64,000 nucleotides of DNA from JBCBWG01 sp038523925 (GCA_038523925.1 JBCBIY010000015.1:1-64000); one strand, 5' to 3'. Numbered from the stretch's first letter, positions 52,261-62,146 are shown. The notes: generated from the sequence alone by a model not told the origin. Program-made: numbers and translations.

Positions 52261-53682
52261 ATGGCGCAGCATATTCTACCTCAGGTCGCGATTGTTGGCC
52301 GGCCCAACGTCGGCAAATCAACGCTCTTCAACCGGCTCACGGGACGGCGGACAGCGCTTGTCTCCGACATGCCTGGCCTCACGCGCGACCGGCGAACCGG
52401 CACCGCGCTCATTGCCGAACGCGAAGTGCTGATGGTCGATACCGCAGGCCTTGAAGATGCGCCGCGCGGGACGATCCCGGATCGCATGCGCGCGCAATCC
52501 GAAGCGGCGATCGAAGATGCCGATCTCATCCTGTTCGTGATGGATGCCCGCGCCGGTCTCACGCCGGCCGATGAACTCTTTGCCGACATCGTCCGCAGGG
52601 CAGACCGGCCGACGCTGCTGGTCGTCAACAAGTGCGAAGGCAACAAGGGGCGCGAGGGGTTCTACGAAAGCTACAGCCTTGGCCTTGGCGAGCCGTTTGC
52701 CGTCTCAGCAGAGCACGGCGAGGGGCTTGCTGATCTCGATGACGCAATCGGCGCAGCGCTCGCCGAAATCGCACCGCTTCCTGACGCATCAGACGAAGAC
52801 GGGGATGCGGCGGGCGAAGATGAGGACTACGCGAAACACGGAACGCCCGAGCGGCCCATTCGGCTCGCTATTGTGGGGAGGCCCAACGCCGGCAAGTCCA
52901 CGCTCGTCAACGCACTGCTCGGCGAGGAGCGGATGATCGTCGGCCCGGAGCCGGGGCTAACGCGGGATTCAATCTCAAGCGCATTCAAATGGGAGGGCCG
53001 CGACGGGCCGGTCTCGTTTGAGCTGTTCGACACGGCCGGGTTGCGGCGCAAATCGCGGATCAATGAGACAGCGGAAAAGCTGTCGGCCTCCGATGCCATC
53101 CGCGCTGTTCGGTTTGCAGAGATCGTCGTCCTGCTGGTGAGCGCTGAAAACCCACTCGAACACCAGGACCTCACGATCGCCGATCATGTCGCCGGCGAAG
53201 GTCGCGCGTTGATTGTTGCGGTCAACAAGTGGGACCTCGTCACTGACAAACAGGCGCGCATCGCAGAGATCCGCAAGGCCATCGAGATGCGGATGTCGAA
53301 CGTGGCCGGCATTGCCGTCGTCCCGATCTCGGCGCTTGCCGAACGCGGGCTCGAGAAACTGCTGGCAGCGGCGATGGCGACCTACGCGACATGGAACAAG
53401 CGGGTCTCGACGCCGGACCTCAACCGGTGGCTCGCCGAGGCTGTCGCGCGTCATGCGCCGCCTGCCGTCAGTGGCCGCCGCGTCCGCATCCGCTACATCA
53501 CGCAGCCGACGGCGCGTCCGCCCACGTTCGTCGCCTTCACGTCGCAGCCACAGGCGTTGTCTGGCTCGTATCAGCGCTATCTGATCAATAGCCTGCGCGA
53601 GGCGTTCGACTTGCCGGGCGTCCCTGTCCGCCTCAATCTGCGCAAGGGCGACAATCCTTACGCGACGAAAGGCAGGAAATAA
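52261..53682 (+). CDS. der: ribosome biogenesis GTPase Der (EngA)
   Basis: Der (473 residues) acts in 50S ribosome assembly and has two GTPase domains in tandem. G1 motifs are GRPNVGKST (residues 13-21) and GRPNAGKST (206-214); G3 motifs are DTAG in both; the second G4 is NKWD, the first NKCE, a variant common in Der. The KH-like C-terminal domain ends KGDNPYATKGRK. An acidic linker (DASDEDGDAAGEDEDY) joins the two domains. The ATG at 52261 gives the family start; the longer frame from 51721 is out of frame with bamB and spurious. Confidence 0.97.
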   Translation: MAQHILPQVAIVGRPNVGKSTLFNRLTGRRTALVSDMPGLTRDRRTGTALIAEREVLMVDTAGLEDAPRGTIPDRMRAQSEAAIEDADLILFVMDARAGLTPADELFADIVRRADRPTLLVVNKCEGNKGREGFYESYSLGLGEPFAVSAEHGEGLADLDDAIGAALAEIAPLPDASDEDGDAAGEDEDYAKHGTPERPIRLAIVGRPNAGKSTLVNALLGEERMIVGPEPGLTRDSISSAFKWEGRDGPVSFELFDTAGLRRKSRINETAEKLSASDAIRAVRFAEIVVLLVSAENPLEHQDLTIADHVAGEGRALIVAVNKWDLVTDKQARIAEIRKAIEMRMSNVAGIAVVPISALAERGLEKLLAAAMATYATWNKRVSTPDLNRWLAEAVARHAPPAVSGRRVRIRYITQPTARPPTFVAFTSQPQALSGSYQRYLINSLREAFDLPGVPVRLNLRKGDNPYATKGRK

Positions 53683-53902
53683 CCAATTGCCGTGTGATTT
53701 CAGCGGCTTGATGACGCGTCAGCCGCAGCCACCGCCACACATTCACCATCTTCCGTCAGTTTAGCGGCACGCTCGGCTCGCAATATGCCGGGGCCCCGCT
53801 TATGTCGGGGCACAACTGACGGTTGCCGGTCGGACACCTGAGCAGTGGTCCGGGCCGAATCCAGCCGCACAAGAAACAACGCGAGACTGAAGAGATCTCA
53901 TC

Positions 53903-54175
53903 ATGAGCGCATTCCCGAAACTTTCGAAGGCTGTCGCAGCCCTCGCCCTCATCGGAACGATGGGCGCGGGCGCATACAGCTACCAGGTCGCGACCGCCAC
54001 ATCGGCCGACGCTGTCCCGCGTATCGTCAAGCGCTACTGCAAGCGGGACTATCGGCGTCTGTGCCCGCGCTATCGCGCCGGGTCGTCGCGGATGCGCGCG
54101 TGCATGCGGGCGAAGCGGAACTACTTGTCGCCGCTCTGCAAAAAGGCGCTGATCGATTCCGGTTACGCGCGCTAA
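53903..54175 (+). CDS. small exported Cys/Arg-rich protein, unknown
   Basis: A 90-residue protein with a signal peptide (about 1-38, ending TATSADA). The mature part has four cysteines in RYCKRDYRRLCPRYRAG, MRACMRAKRN and SPLCKKAL, with many Arg and Lys. The spacing resembles the Cys-rich repeat found in some small secreted proteins, about one repeat long. Function unknown. GAGATCTC precedes the ATG. Confidence 0.7.
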   Translation: MSAFPKLSKAVAALALIGTMGAGAYSYQVATATSADAVPRIVKRYCKRDYRRLCPRYRAGSSRMRACMRAKRNYLSPLCKKALIDSGYAR

Positions 54176-54302
54176 CACGCGGTTTCCAGGTGCTGAAGAT
54201 TGAGGGCGCGGCGTTCGCGGTGAACGCGGCGCCCTTGACGTTCCGGGCTGCTGCGGCGTCAGTGAAGCAAGGCGCAGCACGCGGGAACACGCAGCACACC
54301 AC

Positions 54303-54758
54303 ATGACAGACGTCCTGTTTTATCACCTCGAGCATAGTGCGCTTGAGCAGGTCCTTCCGAGCCTGCTGGAAAAGTCGCGCGCGCGGGGGTGGCGGTGTTT
54401 GGTGCATGCCGGATCTGAAGATCGTGCGGAGGCGATTGACGCCCAGCTTTGGACGTACCGCGACGAGAGCTGGCTTCCGCACGGCCGCGAAACCGATGCA
54501 GCAACCGCGCCGCGCCAGCCGATCCTTGTGACGGTGACGGGTGAGAATGCGAATGACGCCCAGGTGCGGTTTGCCGTTGATGGTGCGCCGCTCGGCGCGC
54601 TCGATGGTCTCGAGCGATGCGTCTTCATGTTCAATGGCCGCGATGACACGGCAGTCGCCGATGCGCGCCAGGCTTGGAAGGCTGCGAAGGCCTCCGGTCA
54701 CGCAGTCACCTATTGGCAGCAGGACAGCGACGGGCGCTGGGTGAAGAAGGCCGGATGA
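54303..54758 (+). CDS. holC: DNA polymerase III subunit chi
   Basis: A 151-residue HolC protein: MTDVLFYHLEHSALEQVLPS at the N-terminus, RLW-type ALWTYRDESWLPHG near residue 50, and VFMFNGRD near residue 100 are family marks. Chi bridges the clamp loader and single-stranded DNA-binding protein. Its stop overlaps the rlmJ start (ATGA), so they are coupled. Length is normal. Confidence 0.93.
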   Translation: MTDVLFYHLEHSALEQVLPSLLEKSRARGWRCLVHAGSEDRAEAIDAQLWTYRDESWLPHGRETDAATAPRQPILVTVTGENANDAQVRFAVDGAPLGALDGLERCVFMFNGRDDTAVADARQAWKAAKASGHAVTYWQQDSDGRWVKKAG

Positions 54759-55618
54759 ATTACCGCCACGCGTTCCATGCCGGCAATTTCGCAGACGCAG
54801 CCAAACACCTCGCGCTGATGCTCGTGCTTGAGCACCTAGTCAAGAAGGACAAGCCGTTCGCCGTGCTCGACACGCACGCCGGCCGCGGGCGCTACCTGCT
54901 CGATCGCGATGAGGCCGCGCGGACGGGAGAGGCGGGCGATGGGATCACGCGTCTCATCGCGGCCACGGACCCGCCTCAGGCGGTCAGCCGATATCTCGCT
55001 TTGATCGCTGAGCACCGGAAAGCGTTCGGTGAGACGAGCTATCCGGGCAGCCCGCTGATCGCAGCCGCGGCGCTGCGCAAGCAGGATCGGCTGTTGGCCT
55101 TCGAAGCGCATCGCGAAGAGGCCGCCGGGCTCAAGAAGCTATTGGCGAACTTCGATCGCGCGACGGTGGCCGCGGCTGACGGGTGGGCAGCGATCAAAGC
55201 AAAGCTGCCGCCGATCGAGCGGCGCGGGCTTATCCTCATTGACCCGCCCTACGAAGCCGAGAATGAAGAGCGCCGCGTCATCGACGCGCTCCGAGAGGGC
55301 CGGAAGCGTTTCGCAACCGGCATCTTCCTCGCGTGGTACCCCATCAAGGCGCGCGCCAGACACCGTGATTTTCACAAGTCGCTCGCCCGGCTCGGTTTCG
55401 ATAATCTTTGGGCAGCCGACCTCATGGTCCAGGCCAGCGACGTGCCAGACCGCTTGAACGGATCGGGGTTGTTGATCTGCAACCCGCCGTATCAATTCCT
55501 CGAAACCTACGAAGCCGCGCTCAAGTACCTTGCGAACGTGCTCGGCCGGGACCGACATGCCGGCGCAAATGTTTTAGCGTTAAAACGTAGTCCTACAGCC
55601 GGTTCCGGCCGCGAGTAG
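54755..55618 (+). CDS. rlmJ: 23S rRNA (adenine-2030-N6) methyltransferase RlmJ
   Basis: A 287-residue SAM-dependent enzyme that methylates A2030 of 23S rRNA in E. coli. The N-terminus MNYRHAFHAGNFADAAKHLA is almost diagnostic; LDTHAGRGRY (about 42) is the SAM loop and LIDPPYE (about 162) the N6-adenine catalytic motif. It ends in NPPYQFLETYEAALKYLA followed by a short tail. Length matches the family (about 280). Coupled to holC by a 4-bp overlap. Confidence 0.95.
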   Translation: MNYRHAFHAGNFADAAKHLALMLVLEHLVKKDKPFAVLDTHAGRGRYLLDRDEAARTGEAGDGITRLIAATDPPQAVSRYLALIAEHRKAFGETSYPGSPLIAAAALRKQDRLLAFEAHREEAAGLKKLLANFDRATVAAADGWAAIKAKLPPIERRGLILIDPPYEAENEERRVIDALREGRKRFATGIFLAWYPIKARARHRDFHKSLARLGFDNLWAADLMVQASDVPDRLNGSGLLICNPPYQFLETYEAALKYLANVLGRDRHAGANVLALKRSPTAGSGRE

Positions 55619-55728
55619 CGCAACGGAGACACGCTTGTTTGCGTTGTTTTCAACCTTTGCGGCGATCCGCGATGATTGCGCGGCGCGGGCGTGGTAGCTT
55701 TCACCAAACGCAAACGAGTGAGGGCACG

Positions 55729-56112
55729 ATGCGCCGGACCGTTATCGCACTTGCAGTCTCCGCAGCCGCCGTTGCCATGGCCGCTGCACCGTCGGCTCTT
55801 GCCGGCCCCGCCGCACCGATGATCGAGACGGCGAAGTCTCAGATCGTCCAGGTCGGCTCGCGCAAATATCGCAAGTACCGCCGCCGGGGGGGGCCGCAGG
55901 TGCGCGGCTTCCGCCAGCGCCGTGGCGGCTATTCCTACGCGCCGCAGGACACGATCAATACCTACGGTGACAGCCGCTCGCTGTTCGGCAGCAACAACGC
56001 GTTCCGCGATCCAAGCCTCGATACGCAGACGCCCGCCGGGCCGTTTGACCACGGCTTCTTCTTCGACAGCGGAAATACTCCAAACGGTGGCAACTCGCCG
56101 TATTTCAACTGA
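55729..56112 (+). CDS. small exported protein, unknown
   Basis: A 127-residue protein with a signal peptide (about 1-25, SALAG) and a mature part that is basic (RKYRKYRRRGGPQVRG) and then rich in Gly, Asn and aromatic residues (FDHGFFFDSGNTPNGG). No known domain. GAGTGAGGG precedes the ATG at 55729. It probably works in the envelope; nothing more can be said from sequence. Confidence 0.65.
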   Translation: MRRTVIALAVSAAAVAMAAAPSALAGPAAPMIETAKSQIVQVGSRKYRKYRRRGGPQVRGFRQRRGGYSYAPQDTINTYGDSRSLFGSNNAFRDPSLDTQTPAGPFDHGFFFDSGNTPNGGNSPYFN

Positions 56113-56263
56113 TCGGCGAGATCGCGCGACGGCTGGGCGGGCTCGTCCGTGCCGCGCGTGCAACGGATGGCGCGCAACTCGCGCGGACCGCTTCGGCACG
56201 TCTGGGCAACATCCCACAAAGCCTCTTAAGTCAAGCGACATCAGCTTGTTTGAGGGGACGCGT

Positions 56264-56602
56264 ATGCGACACGCAAAGACTTTGCTCGCGCTGGCTATGA
56301 CTGGCGCGATGATGGCAGCGATTGCGAGCCCGGCAGAGGCGCGCACCTGCACCCGCCTTGGCTTCAGCGTGAACGACTACGGCAAGGAAGGCCCGACGCG
56401 CGACGCGAAGCGGCTGCTCGACAAATACATCGCGAGCTGGACGAAAGAGAACGGCATCAAGCGCTATCGTACCGGCCGCAAAAAGGTGACGTGCGAGCTC
56501 TTCCTCGACCTCATCGTTTTCGATGAGCACACGTGCAAAGCCAGCGCTTCGGTGTGCTGGAATGGCCCGCCATACAAGGTCAAGAAAGACCGCCCGAGCT
56601 GA
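56264..56602 (+). CDS. small exported protein of rhizobial type, unknown
   Basis: A 112-residue protein with a signal peptide (about 1-26, ending PAEA) and three to four cysteines in RTCTRLGF, KVTCELFLD, HTCKASASVCW, likely two disulphides. The YGKEGPTRDAKRLLDKYI segment is typical of a short uncharacterised family in Hyphomicrobiales. The ATG at 56264 follows TGAGGGGA. It converges on the response regulator gene. Confidence 0.7.
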   Translation: MRHAKTLLALAMTGAMMAAIASPAEARTCTRLGFSVNDYGKEGPTRDAKRLLDKYIASWTKENGIKRYRTGRKKVTCELFLDLIVFDEHTCKASASVCWNGPPYKVKKDRPS

Positions 56603-56631
56603 GATTGATTGCGTTGAGGGGCGGCCTGAGG

Positions 56632-57000
56632 TCAGGCCGCTTCTCTGACGTCCCGGATCTTTTCTTCAAGGCTCAGCCGGTCAAACGGCTTGATCAGAAT
56701 GTCTGTCGCGCCAGCGGCAAACGCCTTGGAGACGAATGACGGGTCGTTGGCGGTCGTCGATATGATGATCTTTGGCATCACGGCCTTCGGCGCCGCGCGG
56801 AGCTCGCGAATGGCGTCCAACACGTCCATGTCGTCAATCATCCAGTCAAGAATGACGAGGCTCGGCGCCTCTTCCCGGCAAATGCGGATCGCTTCGGTGC
56901 CAGTGGCGGCCTGAAGGGTCATGTAGCCGAGTTCGCTCATGATGTGAGCGGCAACCTTACGGATGACGGGCGCGTCATCGACGATCAGGCAAAGTTTCAT
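56632..57000 (-). CDS. single-domain response regulator
   Basis: A 122-residue receiver domain with no output domain. The acidic pair is in LIVDDAPV (8-10), the phosphoacceptor Asp in LVILDWMID (about 53), the Thr in ISTTAND and the Lys in LIKPFD (about 102). It lies directly downstream of chpT on the same strand, so it may receive phosphate from ChpT or feed into the CtrA cell-cycle relay, as CpdR and similar proteins do. The ATG at 57000 gives the usual start. A longer frame to 57114 is rejected. Confidence 0.9.
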   Translation of the reverse strand: MKLCLIVDDAPVIRKVAAHIMSELGYMTLQAATGTEAIRICREEAPSLVILDWMIDDMDVLDAIRELRAAPKAVMPKIIISTTANDPSFVSKAFAAGATDILIKPFDRLSLEEKIRDVREAA

Positions 57001-57193
57001 AGCGGGTCTCGCGTCTGCGAACAGATGTCCGGACCCTGACCATCGCGAAAGTTTATTAACGGCTGATTGAAAACGAAACGGCAGCGGGGGGCGATTCAGG
57101 TTCAACGACGCCATAGAGGTAGCGCAGGCCGCTAGGCCGGGGCCCGCCGCAAACAGATATGCAACCTAACTCGGCATGATCGCGAAGGCTGTT

Positions 57194-57832
57194 CTACCCT
57201 GCGCGCATGATGATTGCGCCCTCGTCGGTTTGTTCGATCGCGATTGGCATGCCCGCGAGGTCAGCGAGGCGCCATGTATAGTAGGCCTGGATCGACATGG
57301 AATCGATGTCTTCCAGCGCCTGGCCTTCGATCAGTTCGCCAAGGAAGTTCGGACGCCGCGCGCCGCGCCCTTCGCAAGTGAGCGTGAACGTCGGCGTTTC
57401 AGGGTCGCCGCTGATATCAGCGGTGATCGAGCCGCCACGCGGGATCGTCGAGATGGCGCTCGCGATCATGTTGAGGAGGAGTTTTGCGCTGTTCTTTGGC
57501 ATATGCCCAGCCGGCCCCTGCCAGATGAGCTTGTGCTTGCCGGAGCCGACAAACGCCTCAGACAACTTACGCGCCATATCGAGATCGATCGTCGCGCCCG
57601 CAGACCCGGACGCGCCAAAAGCAAAGCGGGCGAACTGCAAGCGCGCAGAGGCTTGCACGGTCACGTTCTTGATCATCTCGAGTGCGTAAGACTGTGCGTC
57701 GGCGGCGTCGTCTTCTTCGAGGATTTCGAGCCCATTGTGGATCGCGCCGACCGGGCTGATGACGTCATGGCAGATCTTGCTTGAGATCAGCGCGGCCAAT
57801 TCGAGGTCGGTCGGGTGCGATTGAGCAGTCAT
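57194..57832 (-). CDS. chpT: histidine phosphotransferase ChpT
   Basis: A 212-residue protein matching ChpT, the dimeric phosphotransferase that passes phosphate from CckA to CtrA and CpdR in alphaproteobacterial cell-cycle control. The phosphorylatable His is in LAALISSKICHDVISPVGAI (about residue 24), followed by the degenerate ATPase-like C-terminal domain with SAKLLLNMIASAISTIPRGG. The start at 57832 has GAGGG upstream. It is 193 bp upstream of the receiver gene. Length is normal (about 210-225). Confidence 0.92.
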   Translation of the reverse strand: MTAQSHPTDLELAALISSKICHDVISPVGAIHNGLEILEEDDAADAQSYALEMIKNVTVQASARLQFARFAFGASGSAGATIDLDMARKLSEAFVGSGKHKLIWQGPAGHMPKNSAKLLLNMIASAISTIPRGGSITADISGDPETPTFTLTCEGRGARRPNFLGELIEGQALEDIDSMSIQAYYTWRLADLAGMPIAIEQTDEGAIIMRAG

Positions 57833-58043
57833 GGGTTGCCCTCGGGGTTGTAAGGCCGGACGCGATAGGCGCTCAAACGCAGGGCACGACGGGAGCGCGC
57901 GCGGATCAGATCGGCGCGGGTGATGCACAAGTTGCTAGCTGCGTCGCGCGGGCTTGCAAAGCCTTTTGGCCTGCCCGAGCGTATTGACGGTGCGGGCGTT
58001 ACTCTGAGGTAGCGGCTCCTGCAGAGAAGCTGGAAGGGTCTTC

Positions 58044-58883
58044 ATGACCTCTGATGATTTTGAGGCGCTTACCAACGCGCTCGTGGAGCCGGTCCTAGAG
58101 GCCGGCCGCGTCGAGATGAGCTACTTTGGCAGCGACCTGGGCGTGGCAACCAAGGCAGACGAATCGCCTGTCACGGAAGCCGACCACCGGGCCGAGGAGA
58201 TTCTCATCGAGGCGCTTGAGCGCGCCGCGCCCGGCATCCCGATCGTCGCTGAAGAATGCGCGAGCCGTGGCGAAATCCCGCGATGTGAGGACGAGCTGTT
58301 CTTAGTGGACCCGCTCGACGGTACGCGCGGCTTTATCAAAGGGCGGCCGGAATTCACGATCAACATCGGGTACGTGCGCGAGGGCCAGGCGGAGTTCGGG
58401 CTGATCTATGCGCCTGCATTGGCCGAGTTGTTCGTCACGCTCGGTGCTCAGGAAGCCGCCTGCGTCCACATCAAGCCCGACGCGGCGGGCGGGTCTGTTC
58501 GCACGCTGCAGCCCAAGACGATGGCCACGCGCTCACTTGACCGGAAGCCGCTGCGTGCGGTGTCGAGCCGCTACGTCTCGAAGGCGCTCACGCGGCGTCT
58601 CGCGGCTTTGGAAGCAGAGCGCATCGATTTGAATTCGTCGCTTAAGTTTTGCCGCATCGCAGACGGTTCGGCGCATATCTATCCGCGTTTCGGCGAGATC
58701 TCCGAATGGGACACGGCAGCCGGCGCAGCGCTCGTGAAGGCGGCCGGCGGCACTGTAACGGACCTCGATGGCAACGAGAGCCGCTACGGGAAGTCCCAGT
58801 GCGGCTTTCGCAACGAGGCTTTTATCGCCTGGTCGACGCCAGAGCCGCCGCCCGACCTGCTGGCTGCACTCACCAAGGATTGA
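58044..58883 (+). CDS. cysQ: 3'(2'),5'-bisphosphate nucleotidase CysQ
   Basis: A 279-residue inositol monophosphatase-family enzyme that hydrolyses PAP, a by-product of sulfate assimilation. Metal motifs: SPVTEADHRAEE (about 41), IVAEECASRG, LVDPLDGTRGFIKGRPEFT (about 93) and the C-terminal SEWDTAAGAALVKAAGG. The combination with GTRGFI is the CysQ pattern. GGAAGGG precedes the ATG. No sulfate genes adjoin. Confidence 0.94.
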   Translation: MTSDDFEALTNALVEPVLEAGRVEMSYFGSDLGVATKADESPVTEADHRAEEILIEALERAAPGIPIVAEECASRGEIPRCEDELFLVDPLDGTRGFIKGRPEFTINIGYVREGQAEFGLIYAPALAELFVTLGAQEAACVHIKPDAAGGSVRTLQPKTMATRSLDRKPLRAVSSRYVSKALTRRLAALEAERIDLNSSLKFCRIADGSAHIYPRFGEISEWDTAAGAALVKAAGGTVTDLDGNESRYGKSQCGFRNEAFIAWSTPEPPPDLLAALTKD

Positions 58884-59084
58884 GGACCAAGCGGCCAGAA
58901 GGCCACGCGCGGCCGACCTTTTGGGCCAATCCTTCAAAAACCCCATCAGCGCCGGAGCTTGGCCACAGTTAACAAGTCATGAACACCTTCGTGCTCAAAC
59001 GACCAGCGTGCCGCATTCGCGGCTGGTCGGTGCAGCCGGAAATCCGGCCGCACTGCTGGATGACTGAGCGGGAGGTTGACGCCC

Positions 59085-59957
59085 ATGACTGTCATGACTT
59101 TGAAATTTCTCGGCGGCGCGATGCTCGCAGCCGTGCTTTCGATCGCCGGCGCAGCGACGTCGGCCGTTTACGCCGAGCCCGCGGGCGGCGCGCTCATCAG
59201 GGTCAATGATCCAGACCCCTACAGTCCCGGAGGTGGCTACCGGCCGCGCCGCGAGGATGTCGACCGGTACGACAATCGCGATAACGGTTATCTCGAGCCA
59301 CCACGCCGTGACGACGCATATCGTGCGCCACCGCCGCGCTACGTGTCGCCTGAGTACGGCAAGCCCTACGCCGAGCCGAAGCGCTATTCGCGCAACGCAG
59401 AGCCCTATGATCCGGACTACGGCCCGCGTGACCGCAGCTATCGCCGCGACGACGGTTATGCCGAGCCGGTTGACCACACGTATTCGGAAAACGAAATCGT
59501 CAACGCCGGTCACCGCTTCTTCGGTTCCGTGAGCCAGGGCCTCGCAAAGGCCATTCAGTACGTCTTCAAGCGCTCCGGCCGGCCAAACGGCTATATCCTC
59601 GGCGAAGATGCCGGCGGCGCGTTCGTGGCGGGTCTGCGCTACGGCGAAGGGCGGCTCTATACGAAGAATTTCCGCACCCGCCGCGTCTATTGGCAGGGCC
59701 CGTCGCTCGGCTACGACTTTGGCGGCGAGGGCTCGAAGGTCATGACACTCGTCTACAATCTCCGCCGGCCATCCGACATCTATAAGCGCTACGGCGGCGT
59801 CCAGGGCTCGGCCTATCTCGTCGGCGGCGTCAGCGTGCAACTACAGAAGCGCGGTGAAATCATCCTCGCGCCGATTCGTTCAGGCGTTGGCCTGCGATTG
59901 GGCGCCAACGTCGGCTACCTCAAGTATTCGCGCCGCCCCACCTGGAATCCGTTCTAG
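59085..59957 (+). CDS. eipA: envelope integrity protein EipA (DUF1134)
   Basis: A 290-residue exported protein. The signal peptide ends near residue 31 (SAVYAEP); a Pro/Tyr/Arg-rich linker follows (about 35-130, for example PPRRDDAYRAPPPRY). The DUF1134 domain covers about 135-285: HTYSENEIVNAGHRFFGSVS, GYILGEDAGGAFVAGLRYGE and YLVGGVSVQLQKRGEIILAP. Its Brucella counterpart EipA contributes to envelope stability and virulence. I start at ATG 59085, nine bases after GGGAGG. Confidence 0.92.
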   Translation: MTVMTLKFLGGAMLAAVLSIAGAATSAVYAEPAGGALIRVNDPDPYSPGGGYRPRREDVDRYDNRDNGYLEPPRRDDAYRAPPPRYVSPEYGKPYAEPKRYSRNAEPYDPDYGPRDRSYRRDDGYAEPVDHTYSENEIVNAGHRFFGSVSQGLAKAIQYVFKRSGRPNGYILGEDAGGAFVAGLRYGEGRLYTKNFRTRRVYWQGPSLGYDFGGEGSKVMTLVYNLRRPSDIYKRYGGVQGSAYLVGGVSVQLQKRGEIILAPIRSGVGLRLGANVGYLKYSRRPTWNPF

Positions 59958-60129
59958 TTTTCAACGGCTCGGTCGAGCCATCCCCCGCGCCAGGGTGTGG
60001 CTTGGCTGCGGTTCCCTTGGGCCCGGAAACGGACTACACCGGAGAGGTTGAGGGACTGCTGCGGCATGCCCTGCCTCTGCTGCCGGGCCTGACGGAGCGC
60101 GGCCGACGAACGACGACGGGAAGGCCTCC

Positions 60130-61656
60130 TTGGTAACGGTCGAGGGCTTGATCTTCGGTGTGCTTGGCTTCCTGGTGGCCGGCATGCTGGCCGTGCTGTT
60201 TGCACCGCTCTTCTGGGCGCGGGCCGTGCGCCTGACGACGGAAGACATCAAGCGCTCAATCCCAATGACGGAAGCCGAGATTTCGGCTGAGCGCGGCCTT
60301 CTGAAGGCAAAGCACGCCATTGAGCTGCATGCGCTGACGACCGAACTGGAAGACCTCAAGCGGTCGGTCGCCATCGGCCGCGTCGACGTCAATCGGCGCG
60401 ATGCGTCCATCCTCGCCCTGCAGCGCCGGATCGATGATCTCGAGGCCACGCGCGAGACGAATGACAACGCGCGGCGGGTGCTTGAGCGCACGCTGACGGA
60501 GCGCGTGCCGGAGGCCGAACGCGAGCTGCGCGCGGCTCAGGCAGCGCTCAGGCACCGCGATGACGAACTGCTCGAGCTTCGCCAGAAGTCGGACAAGGCG
60601 CTCATCGCACTCGACGAGGCGATCCAGCTTAACGAAACGCAGCGCCAGGAAATTGAAGGCCAGAAGACCCGCCTGTCGCTGAAGCTTGCGCAGGAAGATG
60701 TATCGGTGCGGCCTGAGACCAAGCAGGCGGCGGCCAATGAGGCCGAGCTCAACCGGCTCCGCATCCGCGTTCGCGAACAGTCGCAACTGATCGCCAGGCT
60801 CCAGAAAGCCGAGAAGTCCCTGCTTGACCACAGTGCTCGGAAGGCCGCAGCTCCACCGCCGCCGGCTGCTGCTGCCACAACAGACAGTGACCGGGAACGC
60901 GAAGCCGATCTCTTGAAGTTGCGCGCGGACCTGAAGCGCGCCGAAGGCCGCCTTGATGACCGAGACCGGGAAGTGCGCGCGCTCAAAGCCGAGATTGCCG
61001 CTCACGATGAGCTCGGGGCGGGCGGGGCAAACGGCGGAAGCGAGACCACAGGTGCTGGCCGGACGCGCAGCATCACGGCGGATCGCGCGCGGCTCGCCGC
61101 GCTCGAGAAGCTTTCGGGCGATCAGGAAGAGACAATCGGGCGGCTACGCGCAGAGCTGTCGGCGGCCAACGAACGGCTGGCCCGGCAGGCAGCGCACTTT
61201 ATGGATGAGCTTCGGCGGCTTGGTGCGCCGACGCTGAAGCGCGGCGAGGCGGCGGCCACGCCCACCGATCCGGCTCGCGAGCGGATTGGCGGGCGCCGCC
61301 GTAGTTCGAGCCTCACGCAACGTATCCGCGAGACGCTCGTCGACGAGCCGGAAGAAGAGGCGCCGGGCGATCCGCCGAAGCGCGCGCCTGTCGCCGCATC
61401 ACCAGCGCCCGCTGAGAAACCCGCGGAGACATCCGCGAACGGTGTCGGTGCGCGCTTGCGCAATCGCTCCGGCAACGATGCCGCTGAAGCCTCCGTCAGC
61501 AAACCGGACCCGCAGCTGGCTCCGACGCCGCCATCGCCACCGTCTCGGACGCCGCCGGCCCCGGTGCCAGCCGATGCGGCCGCCGCAGAGCCCGGAAGTC
61601 AGGTGAGCCTCAAGGGGCTGGTCGCGCGGATCTCTAACCTCGAAAAGCGCTCCTGA
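60130..61656 (+). CDS. membrane-anchored coiled-coil protein, unknown
   Basis: A 508-residue protein: one N-terminal membrane helix (about 6-28, IFGVLGFLVAGMLAVLFAP), then RAVRLTTEDIKRSIPMTEAE and about 250 residues of long coiled coil (ILALQRRIDDLEATRETNDN, LRQKSDKALIALDEAI), and a Pro/Ala-rich disordered tail. Proteins with this start, LTTEDIKRSIPMTxAEI, recur in Hyphomicrobiales, function unknown. The start appears to be a TTG at 60130 with AAGG upstream. A role in envelope or division organisation is a guess from architecture alone. Confidence 0.75.
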   Translation: MVTVEGLIFGVLGFLVAGMLAVLFAPLFWARAVRLTTEDIKRSIPMTEAEISAERGLLKAKHAIELHALTTELEDLKRSVAIGRVDVNRRDASILALQRRIDDLEATRETNDNARRVLERTLTERVPEAERELRAAQAALRHRDDELLELRQKSDKALIALDEAIQLNETQRQEIEGQKTRLSLKLAQEDVSVRPETKQAAANEAELNRLRIRVREQSQLIARLQKAEKSLLDHSARKAAAPPPPAAAATTDSDREREADLLKLRADLKRAEGRLDDRDREVRALKAEIAAHDELGAGGANGGSETTGAGRTRSITADRARLAALEKLSGDQEETIGRLRAELSAANERLARQAAHFMDELRRLGAPTLKRGEAAATPTDPARERIGGRRRSSSLTQRIRETLVDEPEEEAPGDPPKRAPVAASPAPAEKPAETSANGVGARLRNRSGNDAAEASVSKPDPQLAPTPPSPPSRTPPAPVPADAAAAEPGSQVSLKGLVARISNLEKRS

Positions 61657-61786
61657 CGGCTTGGCTCTGGGCCGGCGCGGGCCTTGCCAATCAGCGCACG
61701 GCCGGTCCCTTTAGCCCGACTGTTTATCCAAGCCGCAGAAACAGTTGCGGCCGCGCGGCGTTCAAGCCCATGTTAGGCTCAGATAA

Positions 61787-62146
61787 GTGATAGCGGCGTG
61801 CGAACGGGCTGCTCAGCGTATGCGTGTCATGCGCGCAGAGTTCGCGGGCAGACCTTGGTATGCGTATTTGGCGGACGGTGACGACAGACTAGTGCGTGTG
61901 ATGAGCGGTGGACCGATTGTGCCTCGGCCGCCCTCTCGCCCCTTGGCGATTGTCCGCGAGGACTTGCCCGTCGCGCTGCCGCCGCTCGCCGCGCGTCTGC
62001 CTGAATATGCACCGGTCATGCAAATTGCCGTCACGCGAAACGGCGAGCGTGCTACCCGCAAACGCGCGCAGCGGCTCGGGTTCTGGGCGGGCTTTCTGGT
62101 AGCCGCGGCCCTGGGTGCGGCGCTCTATCTCTACCTCGCCCCATAA
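61787..62146 (+). CDS. small protein with C-terminal membrane helix, unknown
   Basis: Up to 119 residues, with a Pro-rich middle (PIVPRPPSRPLAIV), a basic stretch (GERATRKRAQRLG) and a C-terminal membrane helix (FWAGFLVAAALGAALYLYL), that is, a tail-anchored layout. No family recognised. The start may be GTG 61787 or ATG 61820; neither has a convincing ribosome site. Confidence 0.5.
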   Translation: MIAACERAAQRMRVMRAEFAGRPWYAYLADGDDRLVRVMSGGPIVPRPPSRPLAIVREDLPVALPPLAARLPEYAPVMQIAVTRNGERATRKRAQRLGFWAGFLVAAALGAALYLYLAP